Assembly (NCBI GenBank): GCA_040437565.1
Contig: JBDOQK010000025.1
Coordinates: 186,001 to 250,000 of the forward strand
Origin: Albugo candida
Lineage: Eukaryota > Oomycota > Peronosporomycetes > Albuginales
Length of the DNA stretch: 64,000 nt
Reading direction: 5' to 3'
Below the pieces are notes generated by a model. It made no database searches, was not told the DNA's origin, and saw only the letters and a program-made list of their open reading frames with translations. Position 1 is the first letter of the stretch. The number at the start of each line of letters is the position of its first letter. Shown piece by piece: positions 21,784 through 33,110 of the stretch. The translations under genes were made by a program, and so were the position numbers.

Positions 21784-22560
21784 ATGCAGTTAAGTGCGAT
21801 GACTGACATAAAAAAACGAAATGTTAATGGTGACTTGGTTATGTCACGGGGACCGCAATTAGCATCCAATGCACCGATTTTTTTGCAAAAAACATACAAT
21901 ATGATAGAATCTTGTCCAAATGAGATTGCATGTTGGTCCACTTCAGATCGATCGTTCATTATCAAAGACCCACGTGAATTGGCGGCGCGTATTCTTCCGA
22001 GGTATTTTAAACACAACAATTTTAGCAGTTTCGTTCGGCAGTTGAATTTCTATGGATTTCGTAAGCGGAAGAAGGAGGAAATTGAGATTGTAAAAACAGA
22101 CGAGCCTAAAAATTGGTGGCAATTTTACCACGAGTACTTTGTGCGAGGAAGACCGGAATGGCTGTGTCGAATCAAAAGAAAGACCTACTCAGAATCGGTG
22201 GCCCCTGAAAAGCATGAAGTAGAAACACTGAAGAATACTGTTGACAGAATGCAGAAGCAAGTCGTGAATCTCATGGGTCAAATTACCGACCTGACTAGCC
22301 TTGTCAAAGTATTGATTGAAGAGCGAAATCGTTCACCGGCATTAGCTCCTTCGCAATCAACGGAGTTTTTGGTTGATTCTTCTTGGCCGAAACGGCCGAA
22401 AACAGGAAGCACTACCTTAGCGTACAACAACATTGAATGTATGACAATATCTCCAGCTATGCAACCAGCATACATGCAATCATCGCAACCACAAATAAAT
22501 TTGTCGTGGTCAGAGTCCCCAGAAATTGACAATCTTCTTTTTGACGAAGAGTGGCCTTAG
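21784..22560 (+). CDS. Heat-shock-factor-type transcription factor
   Basis: 258 residues from the ATG at 21784, which gives MQLSAMTDIKKR; the frame is open further upstream but has no ATG there. Residues about 35-135 form an HSF DNA-binding domain: a winged helix with the recognition segment FKHNNFSSFVRQLNFYGFRK, which is nearly invariant in the family, preceded by DPRELAARILPRYF. A short coiled coil (HEVETLKNTVDRMQKQVVNL) follows and would mediate oligomerisation. The tail is short and acidic (SESPEIDNLLFDEEWP), a possible activation patch. Oomycetes carry expanded sets of short HSF-like regulators, so a role outside heat shock is possible. No nuclear export signal or second HR-C repeat was seen. 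Confidence 0.93.
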   Translation: MQLSAMTDIKKRNVNGDLVMSRGPQLASNAPIFLQKTYNMIESCPNEIACWSTSDRSFIIKDPRELAARILPRYFKHNNFSSFVRQLNFYGFRKRKKEEIEIVKTDEPKNWWQFYHEYFVRGRPEWLCRIKRKTYSESVAPEKHEVETLKNTVDRMQKQVVNLMGQITDLTSLVKVLIEERNRSPALAPSQSTEFLVDSSWPKRPKTGSTTLAYNNIECMTISPAMQPAYMQSSQPQINLSWSESPEIDNLLFDEEWP

Positions 22561-22814
22561 TCTTTCATCGATGAGCGTACGAGCAGATGATACACAAGCA
22601 CAATTTTGTCTACTGCAGTATTCAGTTATCTGAATTATCGCAAGCGCTTTGCTACTTGTACATATTCCAAAACATTTCTACTAAAGTGTAGTGTAAGTGG
22701 CTTCACTAGGGTGTATACTCTATTGATTTTGTATGCTATGAAGCTTAAGTATCAATAGATGTCTTTCCAAACGTAATCCTTCTAACTGCCATTACATTGT
22801 TACGTATTCGCGTG

Positions 22815-24610
22815 ATGAGCGATACAATTGACTACGGCTGGCAGCAATTTTCATACTCGAACGAAAGCCCAAGTGTTAATACACTCAAAAATACCAACAT
22901 CTCCACACAGTAAGTGACTTGACGTTGTGATGGCAAATTCGCTAATCAAAAAGCAGTAAAATTCTGGTGACAACAACTCGAAATGTTTCGTTGCTCTCTC
23001 ACCGCGACAGGATGTACACACTGAATCGCATCCCGTTCGAAGTGGAATCTGGGAACGCTTTTGAAGTTATCGACGCTGTTACAGTGTGTACGGTAACAAC
23101 GGACTACGCAGCGATCGCGTGCATTGAATTCCCTTCCGAGCAAATACTTCTTCAGATTCGCTCATTATCGCTCACCAATCACGATGAAGATATGCCTCCT
23201 GAGAGCATCGGAAGTATACAAAGCGTGCAAGTGAATCGATTTCAGCTCGATACTGCTCCAAGTAGAATGGTTGAAATCAAGGCGAGCACTCTCGATCAAG
23301 TGTTTACGGGAATTCTCGTTTTCACCACGGACGACATGATGGCGTTTGGAAGTATTACGCCACAGGGAGAGCACGAGAATGAGGTACAAGGTTGAATAGA
23401 GCGAAAGTGGGCTCAGGGAATAATAGGCGATGTCGTAGTTTGTTCGGCTTACGAATGACCAATTATACGCCTTCCTTCCCGAGATAAAATCACTTCGACA
23501 TCCCGTTGTAACCACAGAATTTCAATATGTACCAGAAGATGGATACGCTTTGTGTGCATTCGGTTGTGCGGATGGAGCCATCTTCATCATGCGCTACCAG
23601 CTGGTGGGGGAACGTGAGCTTAGAAGTCTCAATATCACTCATTACACCAATGTCCGCGGTCCACTCACTTGTGTTCGCCTTTGGAGACAACCACAACGGT
23701 TTCAAACCTTTTTTCAAGTGGGCATGCTAATATGACCAGATGTATAGTAAGCAATGGAATTTACTTGTTACCAGCAATGCGGGCTACGTTTTGAACCTAA
23801 AAGACATTGAGAATGACCCGACTGGTTCCCACATCTTACCCGACCGTGGACTGAGTCGTTCCATTCTCACGGCAATGGTGATGGATGTCACCCGGGTACT
23901 CACTTTTCTACGATGCAATATCAATTTTCTGAACGATTTTGTTCAGGAACGAAGGGCTTTCTTTGTTGGAACCGATGACTACGGCTTGGTGAGATACGGG
24001 CATGAAATATACATGAAGATAGCAGACTCTGGTGAGCATGTGACTTTCAGTGGCATTGTGATAGACCCGACTTTACAATTGACACTGCACGCTCCGGCGA
24101 AGATGTTTTTGTAGATCCTCAAGGTTTCAGTATAAATGACACATGTGGAAGCGTCTATAGTCTCGCGCGTGCTGACTTGAATGGAGATGGAGTCGACGAG
24201 ATAATCATTGCATGCTCAGCTGCCATCTATATCTTCGAAATGAATGTGAGTGCAAAAATCTCATCACGGTAAAACTCAAATTGACTATTTCTTTCAGAAG
24301 GATGGAGATTACTTTGGGGCTGAAAGTACACAATCTACTGAAGTACACAACAACAAGCATTTTCCAGTCGAAACGATTCTGTGTGCTTTATCATCGAATA
24401 TTTCAGAATCATTTGAAAAAGATACAATGTAAGCCTACCTCGTCCTCATTTGTGCCTGATTCTGCTGGCGATTCATGACGATACGCCATTGTTGCTCTTG
24501 TTGGACTATCGGTTAAGCTATTAAAGGAAGACTCACGACGTGCAAGTGGAGACTTTTGTGTAACGACTCCACCGGCCTGCCTCCATAGTAATGCCTACAG
24601 TGTTATTTGA
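22815..24610 (+). CDS. KPTN: Kaptin-like beta-propeller protein (KICSTOR subunit family)
   Basis: Seven exons were read: 22815-22909, 22957-23383, 23439-23698, 23748-23895, 23947-24031, 24115-24245 and 24298-24432. All phases are consistent, giving 426 residues; animal kaptin is about 430. The order of blocks follows kaptin: an N-terminal FSYSNES segment, CAFGCADGAIFIMRYQ, LLVTSNAGYVLNLKD, then SVYSLARADLNGDGVDEII, an FG-GAP-type calcium-loop-like repeat matching the SLVTDVDLDGRPEVLVA block of human kaptin. Kaptin is part of KICSTOR, which tethers GATOR1 to lysosomes to restrain TORC1 in animals. In register beyond the stop, 24490-24610 reads AIVALVGLSVKLLKEDSR, which fits the kaptin C terminus, so the last exon may be longer through an unsolved intron or a base error. 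The function here is inferred. Confidence 0.68.
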
Positions 24611-24622
24611 AAGCTTTTTGTT

Positions 24623-24970
24623 TCATTTTTTCGTCGGAATGATACGTACATCGACCCAAAAGGCTGCTTCCTCATGAGATCTTGCTTTGATCGTATACAC
24701 TCGCTCATTCAATTCAATGGTGAACAAGCCAGGTCCGTCGGTAGAATCTTCGCCGAGAAGTGTTATTGTCCCAACTTGTGGCAAATTGAGCGCCGCCAGC
24801 AGCTTTTGCCCTTGTTTCTGCACAACGCGCGTTAACCTCAAGCTTTCGTCATAAGTTCGACCCGAGATACCTTGTAATACGTCAAAAAGCATCCATTGGT
24901 CTCAAACCACCGTTTCTGCCATTTCCCATCGCGCGTTTTTTTGAATAAATACCCTTAAAAATGTTCGATT
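24623..24970 (-). CDS. Small PH-domain protein
   Basis: Two exons: about 24960-24871 reading GYLFKKTRDGKWQKRWFE, then a 53-nt intron, and 24817-24623 ending in stop. Together they form nearly one PH domain: the first strand GYLFKK, the KRWFE turn, LTYYK, then TIELNERVYTIKARS and the C-terminal helix HEEAAFWVDV with its conserved Trp. Such domains bind phosphoinositides or small GTPases. The 5' start is unresolved: a TAAG acceptor just upstream suggests one more short exon around 25010-25060. It converges with the kaptin-like gene. Confidence 0.65.
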
Positions 24971-25285
24971 TTGAGATCAATTAAGGTCATGATAACTCAA
25001 ATATGCCAACCTCGCACTTCCTCTACGAACGAATAAAAAGTGCGAGCGCGTCATTCATTTATATGGCGGTATCTTAAGTGATCTGTCAACCTGCGCGGTA
25101 ATCGACCGATTTAAACGAGCGAGAACTGTTTGTTGGGGACGGAAGTAGTTTAGCCATTCCATCAGCCGCAGGTTGCTCATTTGTAGTTTCTGTCATGGAA
25201 ATTGTGTGCCCTCGTTTTCTCTAGAAGAAAAATGTGTATTGATGTGCGTGTTGATATAGAGCTCAGTCGAGTCAAGCTTTGATCG

Positions 25286-25385
25286 NNNNNNNNNNNNNNN
25301 NNNNNNNNNNNNNNNNNNNNNNNNNNNNNNNNNNNNNNNNNNNNNNNNNNNNNNNNNNNNNNNNNNNNNNNNNNNNNNNNNNNNN
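25286..25385. other. Assembly gap of 100 N, flanks not duplicated
   Basis: Unlike most gaps here, no repeat of the flank is visible, so real sequence may be missing just downstream of the gene at 25394. Confidence 0.85.
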
Positions 25386-25393
25386 TATTGCTG

Positions 25394-26128
25394 TTATAAC
25401 TTGCAAAGTTCCCGCATGGATTTGATTTCCGCCGAATCAATGTACGGCTGCATTTGCCATGAAGCTATGTATAGAAGAAGAGTACTGTGGCTACGTGCTC
25501 CCAAATCATCTTCTGCGATCAAGGATTTCGCCATTAGCTCTTTTTCGAACATTTTTATCGTCTCACACATGGCTTTGTTCAAATAATCTGACGGGATGGT
25601 TCAAAAAGTAGCGGGATGAAAAAGAGAGCTCGCTGTACCGTCTCTGTCGTTCGTTTGGATTGCATCCCGTAAAGAGCGCATTTTGACCATCACAAGACCC
25701 TTCATAGGTGAAAATCACATCCATGCAATGGTCTGCAAAGATCGAATTATCAACTTACAAGCTTCCCCACTTCAGCGCGTAAACCTTTTCTAGCATGTTG
25801 CGCTTGTTTCCATAACTACATGCAACGGCGTCTTCAGTCTGATTGGGTAAAAACATTAAGCGAACCAGTACGATACCTCTGCGATCGCTATTCTTTGTAA
25901 CATTTTACTGCGAAGGATTGTCTTACTTGCATCGCTTTCAAGCACACTGCAGAAAAAGAAAAACAACACTTTTGCAAAAAATATTCAAGACCGTGCGCAA
26001 TTCTGCTTACTTTGACTTCTGAATACTATCTGCTACCATACTTAAGTACTGCTTACCATTTCGCGCGATTTCATCCCAATGTATTTGCAGTTTTTCCCAC
26101 TGCGCCCACCATTGTTGTCGAGCGTTCA
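25394..26128 (-). CDS. Multi-exon gene, helical protein of unknown function
   Basis: Starts with MNARQQWWAQWEKLQIHWDE. Several short exons follow: one ends VADSIQKS, then LRSKMLQRIAIAE, then an exon joined by an intron ending CAATCAG that reads TEDAVACSYGNKRNMLEK, then VMVKMRSLRDAIQTNDRD. The last exon reads DYLNKAMCETIKMFEKELM and ends KSMRELCKL at 25394. One junction between 25690 and 25760 is unsolved. The product is charged and strongly helical, perhaps 190-200 residues, like small coiled-coil adaptors. No family recognised. Confidence 0.5.
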
Positions 26129-26697
26129 TTATATTCACCAATTACGCATGCTATCTGTACCGGTATTAGTACCCAAATGCTAAGTTCGTAGCGATCAATG
26201 AACACTTGCACCAATAAGCATCAGATTTGCTGCTTGCAAGCAACCTGAACACTGAAAACTTGCTAGTTGTTCGCGCAGTGGTGCTTAAGTTCGATCTACT
26301 CATACCTCTCTGAGCGACGATGGAAAGTAGTGATAATCAGTCGCCATCTAGATTCATCCAACATCGACCAATAATACTCTCCACAATGTTCGTATGCTCT
26401 CACATATCACCATATGATCATAAAAGCATCCTCAGATGTAGTCAACCGTTACATATCGAATCTTCCAGCTTAAGTTCGGTTCGCTCGTTACGGTACACAC
26501 CCACTCGTTCTTCTTGCCTTCTACTTCTTCAAGGTTCTTGTAACCCAAGATAATCAGAAGGGATCCAGAGGACAGGCTACTACTACCATTCTACTATTAA
26601 ATAGATACACATATACACGACTTTTATGGTCAGCGCTGCATAATTTCCCACAAAGTGAGGTAAGAACTTTTTGTAGAAAGTAAACCGATCACGCGAA
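26129..26697. other. Divergent intergenic region, no gene seen
   Basis: Promoter region between the gene read leftward from 26128 and the phosphatase read rightward from 26698. Short frames here have no coding character. Confidence 0.5.
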
Positions 26698-29600
26698 ATG
26701 CCGAATACAATTCCGCTTCCAACAGCCTTGTCAGCCAAAGAAAAACGACGTGTCGTACTCAAACGATTAAAAGTTGTGAATCACCTAAATCCTAACCGTT
26801 CGTCGTCCGAACCGATGCGGAATCCGTTCATTATGGTTACAATGATAACGCTCATGTTGTGTCTGATACTCCTAATTCTGGCTTTCTTTGCCTACGCACC
26901 GCTTTTCTGTGCTTGTTGGTGTGGAATTATGTACCTGATCGGAATTTACCTTAGCAATGAGTCACGTTGGTGGATTCACGACGCTCAAGAATTTGAGAAT
27001 CGATTTTGGACAACCACTGCATTTTTATTTAGTACGGCTGTTTTATATATTAGAGATTCACCGTTGGCGATTGGTAGATGGCATCCTTCGTTAGGATGGA
27101 TACTGGTGACCGCATTCACTTTGTTTATTCATTTTCTGGATCGATTTATACACCGACAAGCTATTAGTCGACGTACGAGCCTCAATACTGTAAGCACTCT
27201 ATCACTCGCCACATCACTGGTCGGAAGATGCTCACTCGATATACTTTTTTGTGACCTAGCGGGCGTATTCGTGTCCCAACTTGGTCGAGTATAAAGCGAC
27301 GGCGGAAGGAAAAGCCAATTTGGTCTCGGATTGTGTGAATTACATTGATCGAATGTACTTGCCGTCTACGATCAATAACATGATCAATTTGCATCAAGTC
27401 AAGCAGCAGGAACAGAAAATATATTGCATTTTACTCAGTGCGACTCGAAATGAGCTCAATTATATCCTCAACAATGTACGACTGGCGCTTTTATTTTATA
27501 AAGTCAAAGATCACTCGACCAAATTGCGGTCGGACCAACATCGAACTGTTATATTAGATTTGTTATGCGTGAAGCGCGTCACGGAATTGACCATCACATC
27601 TCGAGCTATTTTGCTGGATGCGCTGATGGTGATGAGGCTGAGTGCACATCCTCTGAGCGAGAAATGGGTGCGAAATATCATATTGAAGACTTCAGGCGAT
27701 GATCTTAGCTTGCTGAAAACCTATACGGACGCTAAAGGAGATTTTCATAGTCTCCACAAACTGATTTTCAACGATATTCGGGATGTTAAAATACGTCACG
27801 ATATACTCCAACATATACAGCGGGAAGCGAGCATACAAACTGCACACATGCGGTTAGGCACACGGAAGGCTATGGTACGGAAGCTTCAAGCGTGGCGTAA
27901 GGTTCTGAGCGATGTCGATGACACTTTATATTCTTCGGGTGGGCGGTATCCGGCAGGCATCGACGTACGATATCCTAGGCATGTGGTGTACCCAGGGGTG
28001 CTCTCGTTTTACAGAGAATTAGACATAGGAACCACGGGACCGGACGATTGGGATGAGAATCGCGTCGGCAATCTAGTTTTTCTATCAGCAAGACCTCATG
28101 TGTACAAAGACATGTCCGAAAAAAAGTCGTATGCAAAGTTTGCGGCTTTGTACGGACGAAAAAAAATGCATACTTTACCGACAATGCTGGCAGGAAGCCT
28201 CCAATCGGGACGTGCGTATATGGTACGAGGAAATCTTGAACCAATGGCTTTGAAAAAATTTGAGAATTTCTGCGAGTTTTATCAGCTGTATCCCGAATTT
28301 AAGCACGTCTTTATCGGAGACAACGGGCAAGGAGACGTACGAGCCGCGCAACTGATAGCAGAAAGGTTTGGATCTGATATTTTGGAAGCTGGATACTTTC
28401 ATCTCGTTCAACCAGTGGAGAAGACATATGGCATTAGCACGAAAGAAGACTTGGAAAAGTGTCGTCGGATGAATATCGTCTTCTTCAACACTTATATCGG
28501 CGCAACCGTGGAGGCTTACAATCTCCAGCAAATTCGTTTGTCCGGTTTACAAAGAATTGCGCAAGAGGCTGTAGTTTCATTTAAAAGTATCACAAATTGG
28601 GCGAACGCAAACACTCGTGAGACGCAGCGCATTTACATGAATCAAGATATTGAACGAGCTAATGCTATTCTCCGACGGCATAATCTGGTTTCCGTCGATT
28701 TTATAGCAAAGCCACAAGTGTATGCTTTGAACGCATTGGTTCACACACCTTTTGGACGTGCAGTGATTCGTAAATATCGTTCAGTTGATGGGATTTACAA
28801 AGTTGAGCTATTGGATTGGAAAACACAAAAGAGAATTGGCTATTTTGTGGAGGATTCGCTTACAATGTACACAACTGGAAGTTTCACCAATTCGGATAAA
28901 GGTTTATGCAGTTATATCAAATTTAGACGCCCTTCCGTAGTCATCTTGGCTCCGGGTACTTCAATCGAAACTCGATTTGGTAATGGTCGAATTGTGACGT
29001 TTCGACTTGAGGATGAAGTGTATGAGGTGTATCTTCTCACACCAAATGGCAAGATGCTGGCAACTGCTTATTTATGTTCCAACTGCATCAAAGTTGCGAG
29101 TAAAGGAACTGATACACATTCCCCGACAATGTTTTCTGGAGTCAGATCACGCTTGGGCTACTTCACAAGAGCACTCACCAACTTTGTTCCTGGGTCCGGC
29201 AACAAGTCGTTGTTTGCGAATAACGCTGTGGTGGAATCACCATTTGGACGTGCTAGTGTGGTACAATTCCGTAGTTTGGATCGAGTGTATGTGATAGCGC
29301 TGACGGAAGGTAGTCTCCGGGGATTTCATGCGTTTGTTCATGAGGAGAAATTGAGAGAAGCTTCTGTGTCTCCATCTCGAAATTTCTTCTCACTCCTTTG
29401 GGCTGGCTCAGACAAGTCTGCACGGCGACGAGCTGTTGCTTTTTCAGCTGGCACAAAAGTCACAACGCCGTATGGTGTTGGTCTGGTACAAAGCTATCGA
29501 AAAGACGATAGAATTCACAGGATTTTGCTTGTGGAACTCAGCTTCTCAAAGCATCAAGTCATCGGCTACCTCCACGAGGCCTTTGTTCGCGAGTTTCCGA

Positions 29601-30616
29601 ATGCGCAAAGTAATTCACTTTACACAGCTGTGGCGGAAGTGAATTCCATGGACAAAAAAGCAAATGCAAGTATACCTGCAGCTCCATCCAGCGGCAACGG
29701 AATGGGACTTTTCCAACTCTTCCGCTACAGTATCTCCTGCTCAAATTCAAAAGGCAAAAGTATGTCAAATCCTTACGCTAACCAGGGAGCAATGCGACGT
29801 ATTCAAACGCCTTTGGGCTATGCGAAAACCTTTATGGGTAAACCATATCGTGGCGTTTACAAAGCCTTTCTGGAGAACAAACACTGCTCACTTGTACCTT
29901 ATTTTGTGCAAGAAAACGAGATCGTCGAAGTACTGGAGACGACACCTCGTCGGAATACATTAGAGTTGATCGGAAGTTACTTGTGGCATTCGTCTCGACG
30001 CAATCGAATCAACAACTACGCTCCAGAGTCTGTATTGGTTGCTGACACGCCACAGAACATGAACAGAGCTTTTTATCAATCACAATTCGCATTGGGCGCG
30101 TTTGTGCGTAGTATGTTTGGACATGGTATTCTCATACATTTCCGACCTCATGACAACATTTATGTTGTGCGAATCGGCTCCACAGTTGCATATCTTCAAG
30201 CTGATCGACTTGAGGTTCCCAATAAAGCTGGTGTTGGGTGTCGTGTCATGACGAGTTTTGGTACGGGATTCTTACTATCCATACGAGAAGACAACATCCA
30301 TACGGTCTCCATTCGGCACTCAATTCCACCGTCTTCCGACCTGTATGCGTACTTGCAGCCATCGTGTATCATCGGTCAGATCACCGCGGTACGAGGTGAC
30401 GTGGTGGCTACACCTTATGGAACGGGTGTTGTCCTTGGGTACCGTCCACACGACCGCTTTTACGTTGTAGCGCTTGACTGGATCACAAACAAAAATGTCA
30501 AGTCCGATGAAGTGTTCAAAGCTGTTTTACAAAGTCATGTGACAGCATACATTCGCGAAGATTTGATATTTATGAATCTTAAAGAGCAAAAGCGCTCACA
30601 GTGCAAAGTGATGTAA
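26698..30616 (+). CDS. APP1-type phosphatidate phosphatase with N-terminal membrane segments and eight C-terminal repeats
   Basis: Two exons, 26698-27189 and 27260-30616, with a 70-nt intron (GTAAGC...ACCTAG), phase 0, giving 1282 residues. The N-terminal part has hydrophobic helices (VTMITLMLCLILLILAFFAY; FTTTAF-like; LGWILVTAFTLFIHFLDRFI). In the middle an APP1 catalytic domain shows the HAD signature SDVDDTLYSSGGRYP, NLVFLSARPHVY and HVFIGDNGQGDVRAA. This family dephosphorylates phosphatidate to diacylglycerol in fungi. The C-terminal half (about 28720-30560) consists of eight diverged modules of 45-80 residues with the core TPFGxxxVxxYRxxDxxYxVxL, for example HTPFGRAVIRKYRS, TRFGNGRIVTFRLED, SPFGRASVVQFRS and TPYGTGVVLGYRPHD. 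These resemble small beta-barrel (SH3/KOW-like) modules. All DxDxT acids are present. Confidence 0.85.
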
Positions 30617-30640
30617 CACACAACGAAAACTTGGAATTAT

Positions 30641-30895
30641 TTATATGAAAAAGTTTGGGAGGTAGTGGCTTTGGGGGAAAATTTCGTCGGCTGTGGTTGT
30701 ACATAGACGAGCTATGTTATGTCTGGCAACTCGTTGCGTGCGCGTAAGTTCGTGACAACACTTCTCATTGATAAGATCGCTCAAGGCCACAAGGTATTTA
30801 TAATGGGCTCTTTGTAATGTCATAGAAATATATTTTGAAGAGAAACAGGCAGCGCTTTCCGTTTTTTGTCCAATCATTGTGTTTGGATTGGCCAT
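30641..30895 (-). CDS. Possible small protein of 84 residues
   Basis: Open from ATG (MANPNTMIGQKTESAACFSS) to stop, convergent with the phosphatase gene and 24 bases from its stop. The centre is amphipathic-helical (LQRAHYKYLVALSDLINEKC) with four cysteines. No signal peptide or family recognised. It could be the last exon of a longer gene. Confidence 0.35.
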   Translation of the reverse strand: MANPNTMIGQKTESAACFSSKYISMTLQRAHYKYLVALSDLINEKCCHELTRTQRVARHNIARLCTTTADEIFPQSHYLPNFFI

Positions 30896-30983
30896 ATAGC
30901 TAATCAGCGCGCGATCACATCTGTAATGGTATCAACTATCAGACTAAGAGTGTTGGTACTATGAGCAAATTTGCTCGAGGCGG

Positions 30984-31296
30984 ATGACCGTTCCACCAAA
31001 AAGGCAGGGAGCTGCAGAGTCGAAATTTAAATCCTTCTTGCATTTTACTGGTCCACGCAAAGTAGACCGTATGAAGAGCCTTTTCAGATCGGTAGCCTTG
31101 AAAAAACCAGAGGCATTGGCCTTGCTGTACTCAGCTCAACGGAACTATTCAAGTACGTGGCTTTCGCTTTAGTGCGATGTCAGTCGTTTATGAGACATTG
31201 CATAAAAAGCGCCCTACGCCACTGCTCGTGCGATTTAAACAGCGGGACAAATTTACGAAGACAACTCATAAAAACTCACTCGTTCCTCGGCCTTGA
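30984..31296 (+). CDS. Possible small basic protein
   Basis: Begins MTVPPKRQGAAESKFKSFLH and continues KKPEALALLYSAQRNYS. A short putative intron (GTACGT...GTCAG, about 31 nt) would link it to VYETLHKKRPTPLLVRFKQR ending SLVPRP at 31296. The intron is shorter than the others in this window, so the join is doubtful. Strongly basic, resembling organellar ribosomal or RNA-binding proteins in composition only. Confidence 0.35.
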
Positions 31297-31299
31297 GCG

Positions 31300-31720
31300 G
31301 TGCATATACATTGTATTCGTATATTTATAAGTTCTCGAAAAATTTCGTCAAATACGTAATGTGCCCATGCTTACAGTCTTCGCCGATGAGAAGCTTTTCC
31401 TTACACCTTGCCAGTGCGGCTGTGGTGCTCACGATGCAGAGCTCTTCAAATTCGCATTTTGGGGTTATCTCAAGTGCGCTTTGTCTTTCGACTTGGCCAA
31501 CTCCTCCGCAGCGTTTCTAAAACTGTGATTAATAGGCTCAATTTATGTCTTATTTGGCTTTTGCTGTACTCCAGGAATCTGAGCAAAGTCCAAATAGATC
31601 TGCTCAGCTCTTTTGGATTGTGCACTCTCTTTGGGCTTTTGGTGTTGCTTTATCTCACGACTGCTTTCTTCTTCATCAAATTGATTTCTGCAGTCTCCAT
31701 CCTGTAACAAATCTTTCAAT
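31300..31720 (-). CDS. Possible spliced gene for a small acidic, cysteine-bearing protein
   Basis: Minus-strand frames read DLLQDGDCRNQFDEEESSRE then KRAEQIYLDFAQIPG at 31715-31575, and KCEFEELCIVSTTAALARC then KEKLLIGEDCKHGH at about 31460-31370. The coding-like charge pattern lies opposite hydrophobic plus-strand frames, which supports the minus strand. The junction between the two parts and both ends are unresolved. Confidence 0.3.
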
Positions 31721-31859
31721 CAAACCAACAAATTGGTTGTGGGTGTTAGCTTTTGTCCAGTTCCCGTTATTCGATACTCTTGTTAGCACCGGGTAAAAGT
31801 CTCACCATCTGCATGAGTGTAATCCTATAAAATCTTTCGGATTATCTCACATGATCTTC

Positions 31860-32574
31860 GAATAAAACGCCAACATATTGCGTCGAAGTGGTCAAAAATG
31901 TGGGCGTTGATTTTCGTCGAAAAGGTCTACAAATACAATTACATTGAAGCCATCCACAATATCATTGACGACGATAGAGCAAAGAAGAAGTGTCTATATC
32001 TTCCTCCAAGAAAGGAGGGTGCAAGGCCAGCACGCCAAAGTAAAAGCATAACTCGTGGATATTTGTACTGCAGTCTTTGAACACCTGTTATGCATCATGC
32101 TTGCCGTCGAGGTAGACTCAAGATAGTGTGGATGCAAAGACGTAAAAGCAGCTTCGTTGCCAAGTTTGGGAATTGTACATCGCCAGCCTGGATGTACTTT
32201 AGACGAATATCTCTCTCCAGTCCTGCAATATCATTCTTTGAAAACGGCAAACTACTCAGTTTTGTCGTACGACTTTTGATAATTTAGCTTCTTTCACAAT
32301 CGATCGTACGAAACTGCATTAACACACTTTTCCATGTCGTCTAGTTCATCCGATGTAAGTCGTGATTTTCGAATAACTTCAAGAATGATTTCTTACGGAT
32401 CTTGTGCGCTCTCTTTCTACAATGCCAAATAGACGGTGCTTCGAGGTACGAAATGCGACAATTGCTGTACTGTTCACCTGCATAGCAACACTTTATACCC
32501 ACATTGACATTGTATCCATCCTCTGTATCATGACATGCTCGCTTTCTTGTGTCGTCAACATCGGACGATGCTTC
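31860..32574 (-). CDS. Multi-exon gene, incompletely resolved
   Basis: An exon begins after a strong acceptor (TTAACCTTTGTCAG) at 32574 and reads EASSDVDDTRKRACHDTEDG. After a short intron the next reads IVAFRTSKHRLFGIVERERT and ends at a GTAAGA donor near 32387. Then come TTWKSVLMQF and, after a further intron ending GAGTAG, CRFQRMILQDWREIF near 32230-32190. The beginning upstream of 32574 and the 3' end are unknown. No domain recognised. Confidence 0.35.
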
Positions 32575-32580
32575 TGACAA

Positions 32581-33110
32581 AGGTTAACCCCCAAAGAATA
32601 TTGCGGGCTCCTGCCAAAGAAAATTCCAGCATCTGCATTAATAATCCTCGTCGCATCAAGCTATGTGTAACTCTTGATGGCCCATGTAGTTCGTAATGCT
32701 GGATCGCTTTCAGCGTTCTCTCGCGGGCATTTCCACCTAGTCGATTGGTCTTTTAGCGAACAAATCGTGACTTTTGCAATATGTGTGGCTTAAATTCAGA
32801 CATTCGACCCCCAAGTTCGTTTCGTTCGAGTGCTCTCACTATATTTTAACGTTAATTGTTACGTTGGAATGTCGATTTTTCTTCACTGATACTCATCAGT
32901 AAACCTCCTTTGTTCAAAGAGCTCGGGTACCAACCGCGTTAAAAGCAGAGCACAGCATTCGGTAGTGAAGGTAGATAAAAGCAGTAGGTCATCGTGTTCA
33001 GCAATGTTGCAGCCACAATTTATCGCTGCTTGTCACGCACAAGGAGGTAGGATGATTGCTTAGAAAGACCATGCGGCATGTTCAATGAACTAAACAGCTG
33101 CTAGTTTGAC
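32581..33110. other. Region without a resolved gene
   Basis: May hold the 5' exon or promoter of the preceding minus-strand gene. No convincing frame of its own was seen. Confidence 0.35.

Noticed and set aside
31300-31720. Cytochrome bc1 hinge protein (QCR6)
   Set aside because: The cysteine spacing is only loosely similar and the exon structure is unresolved; not enough to name it.
31408-31796. Hydrophobic plus-strand frames that could be a membrane protein
   Set aside because: They are antisense to charged minus-strand frames that look more like real exons; antisense of charged coding sequence often looks hydrophobic.
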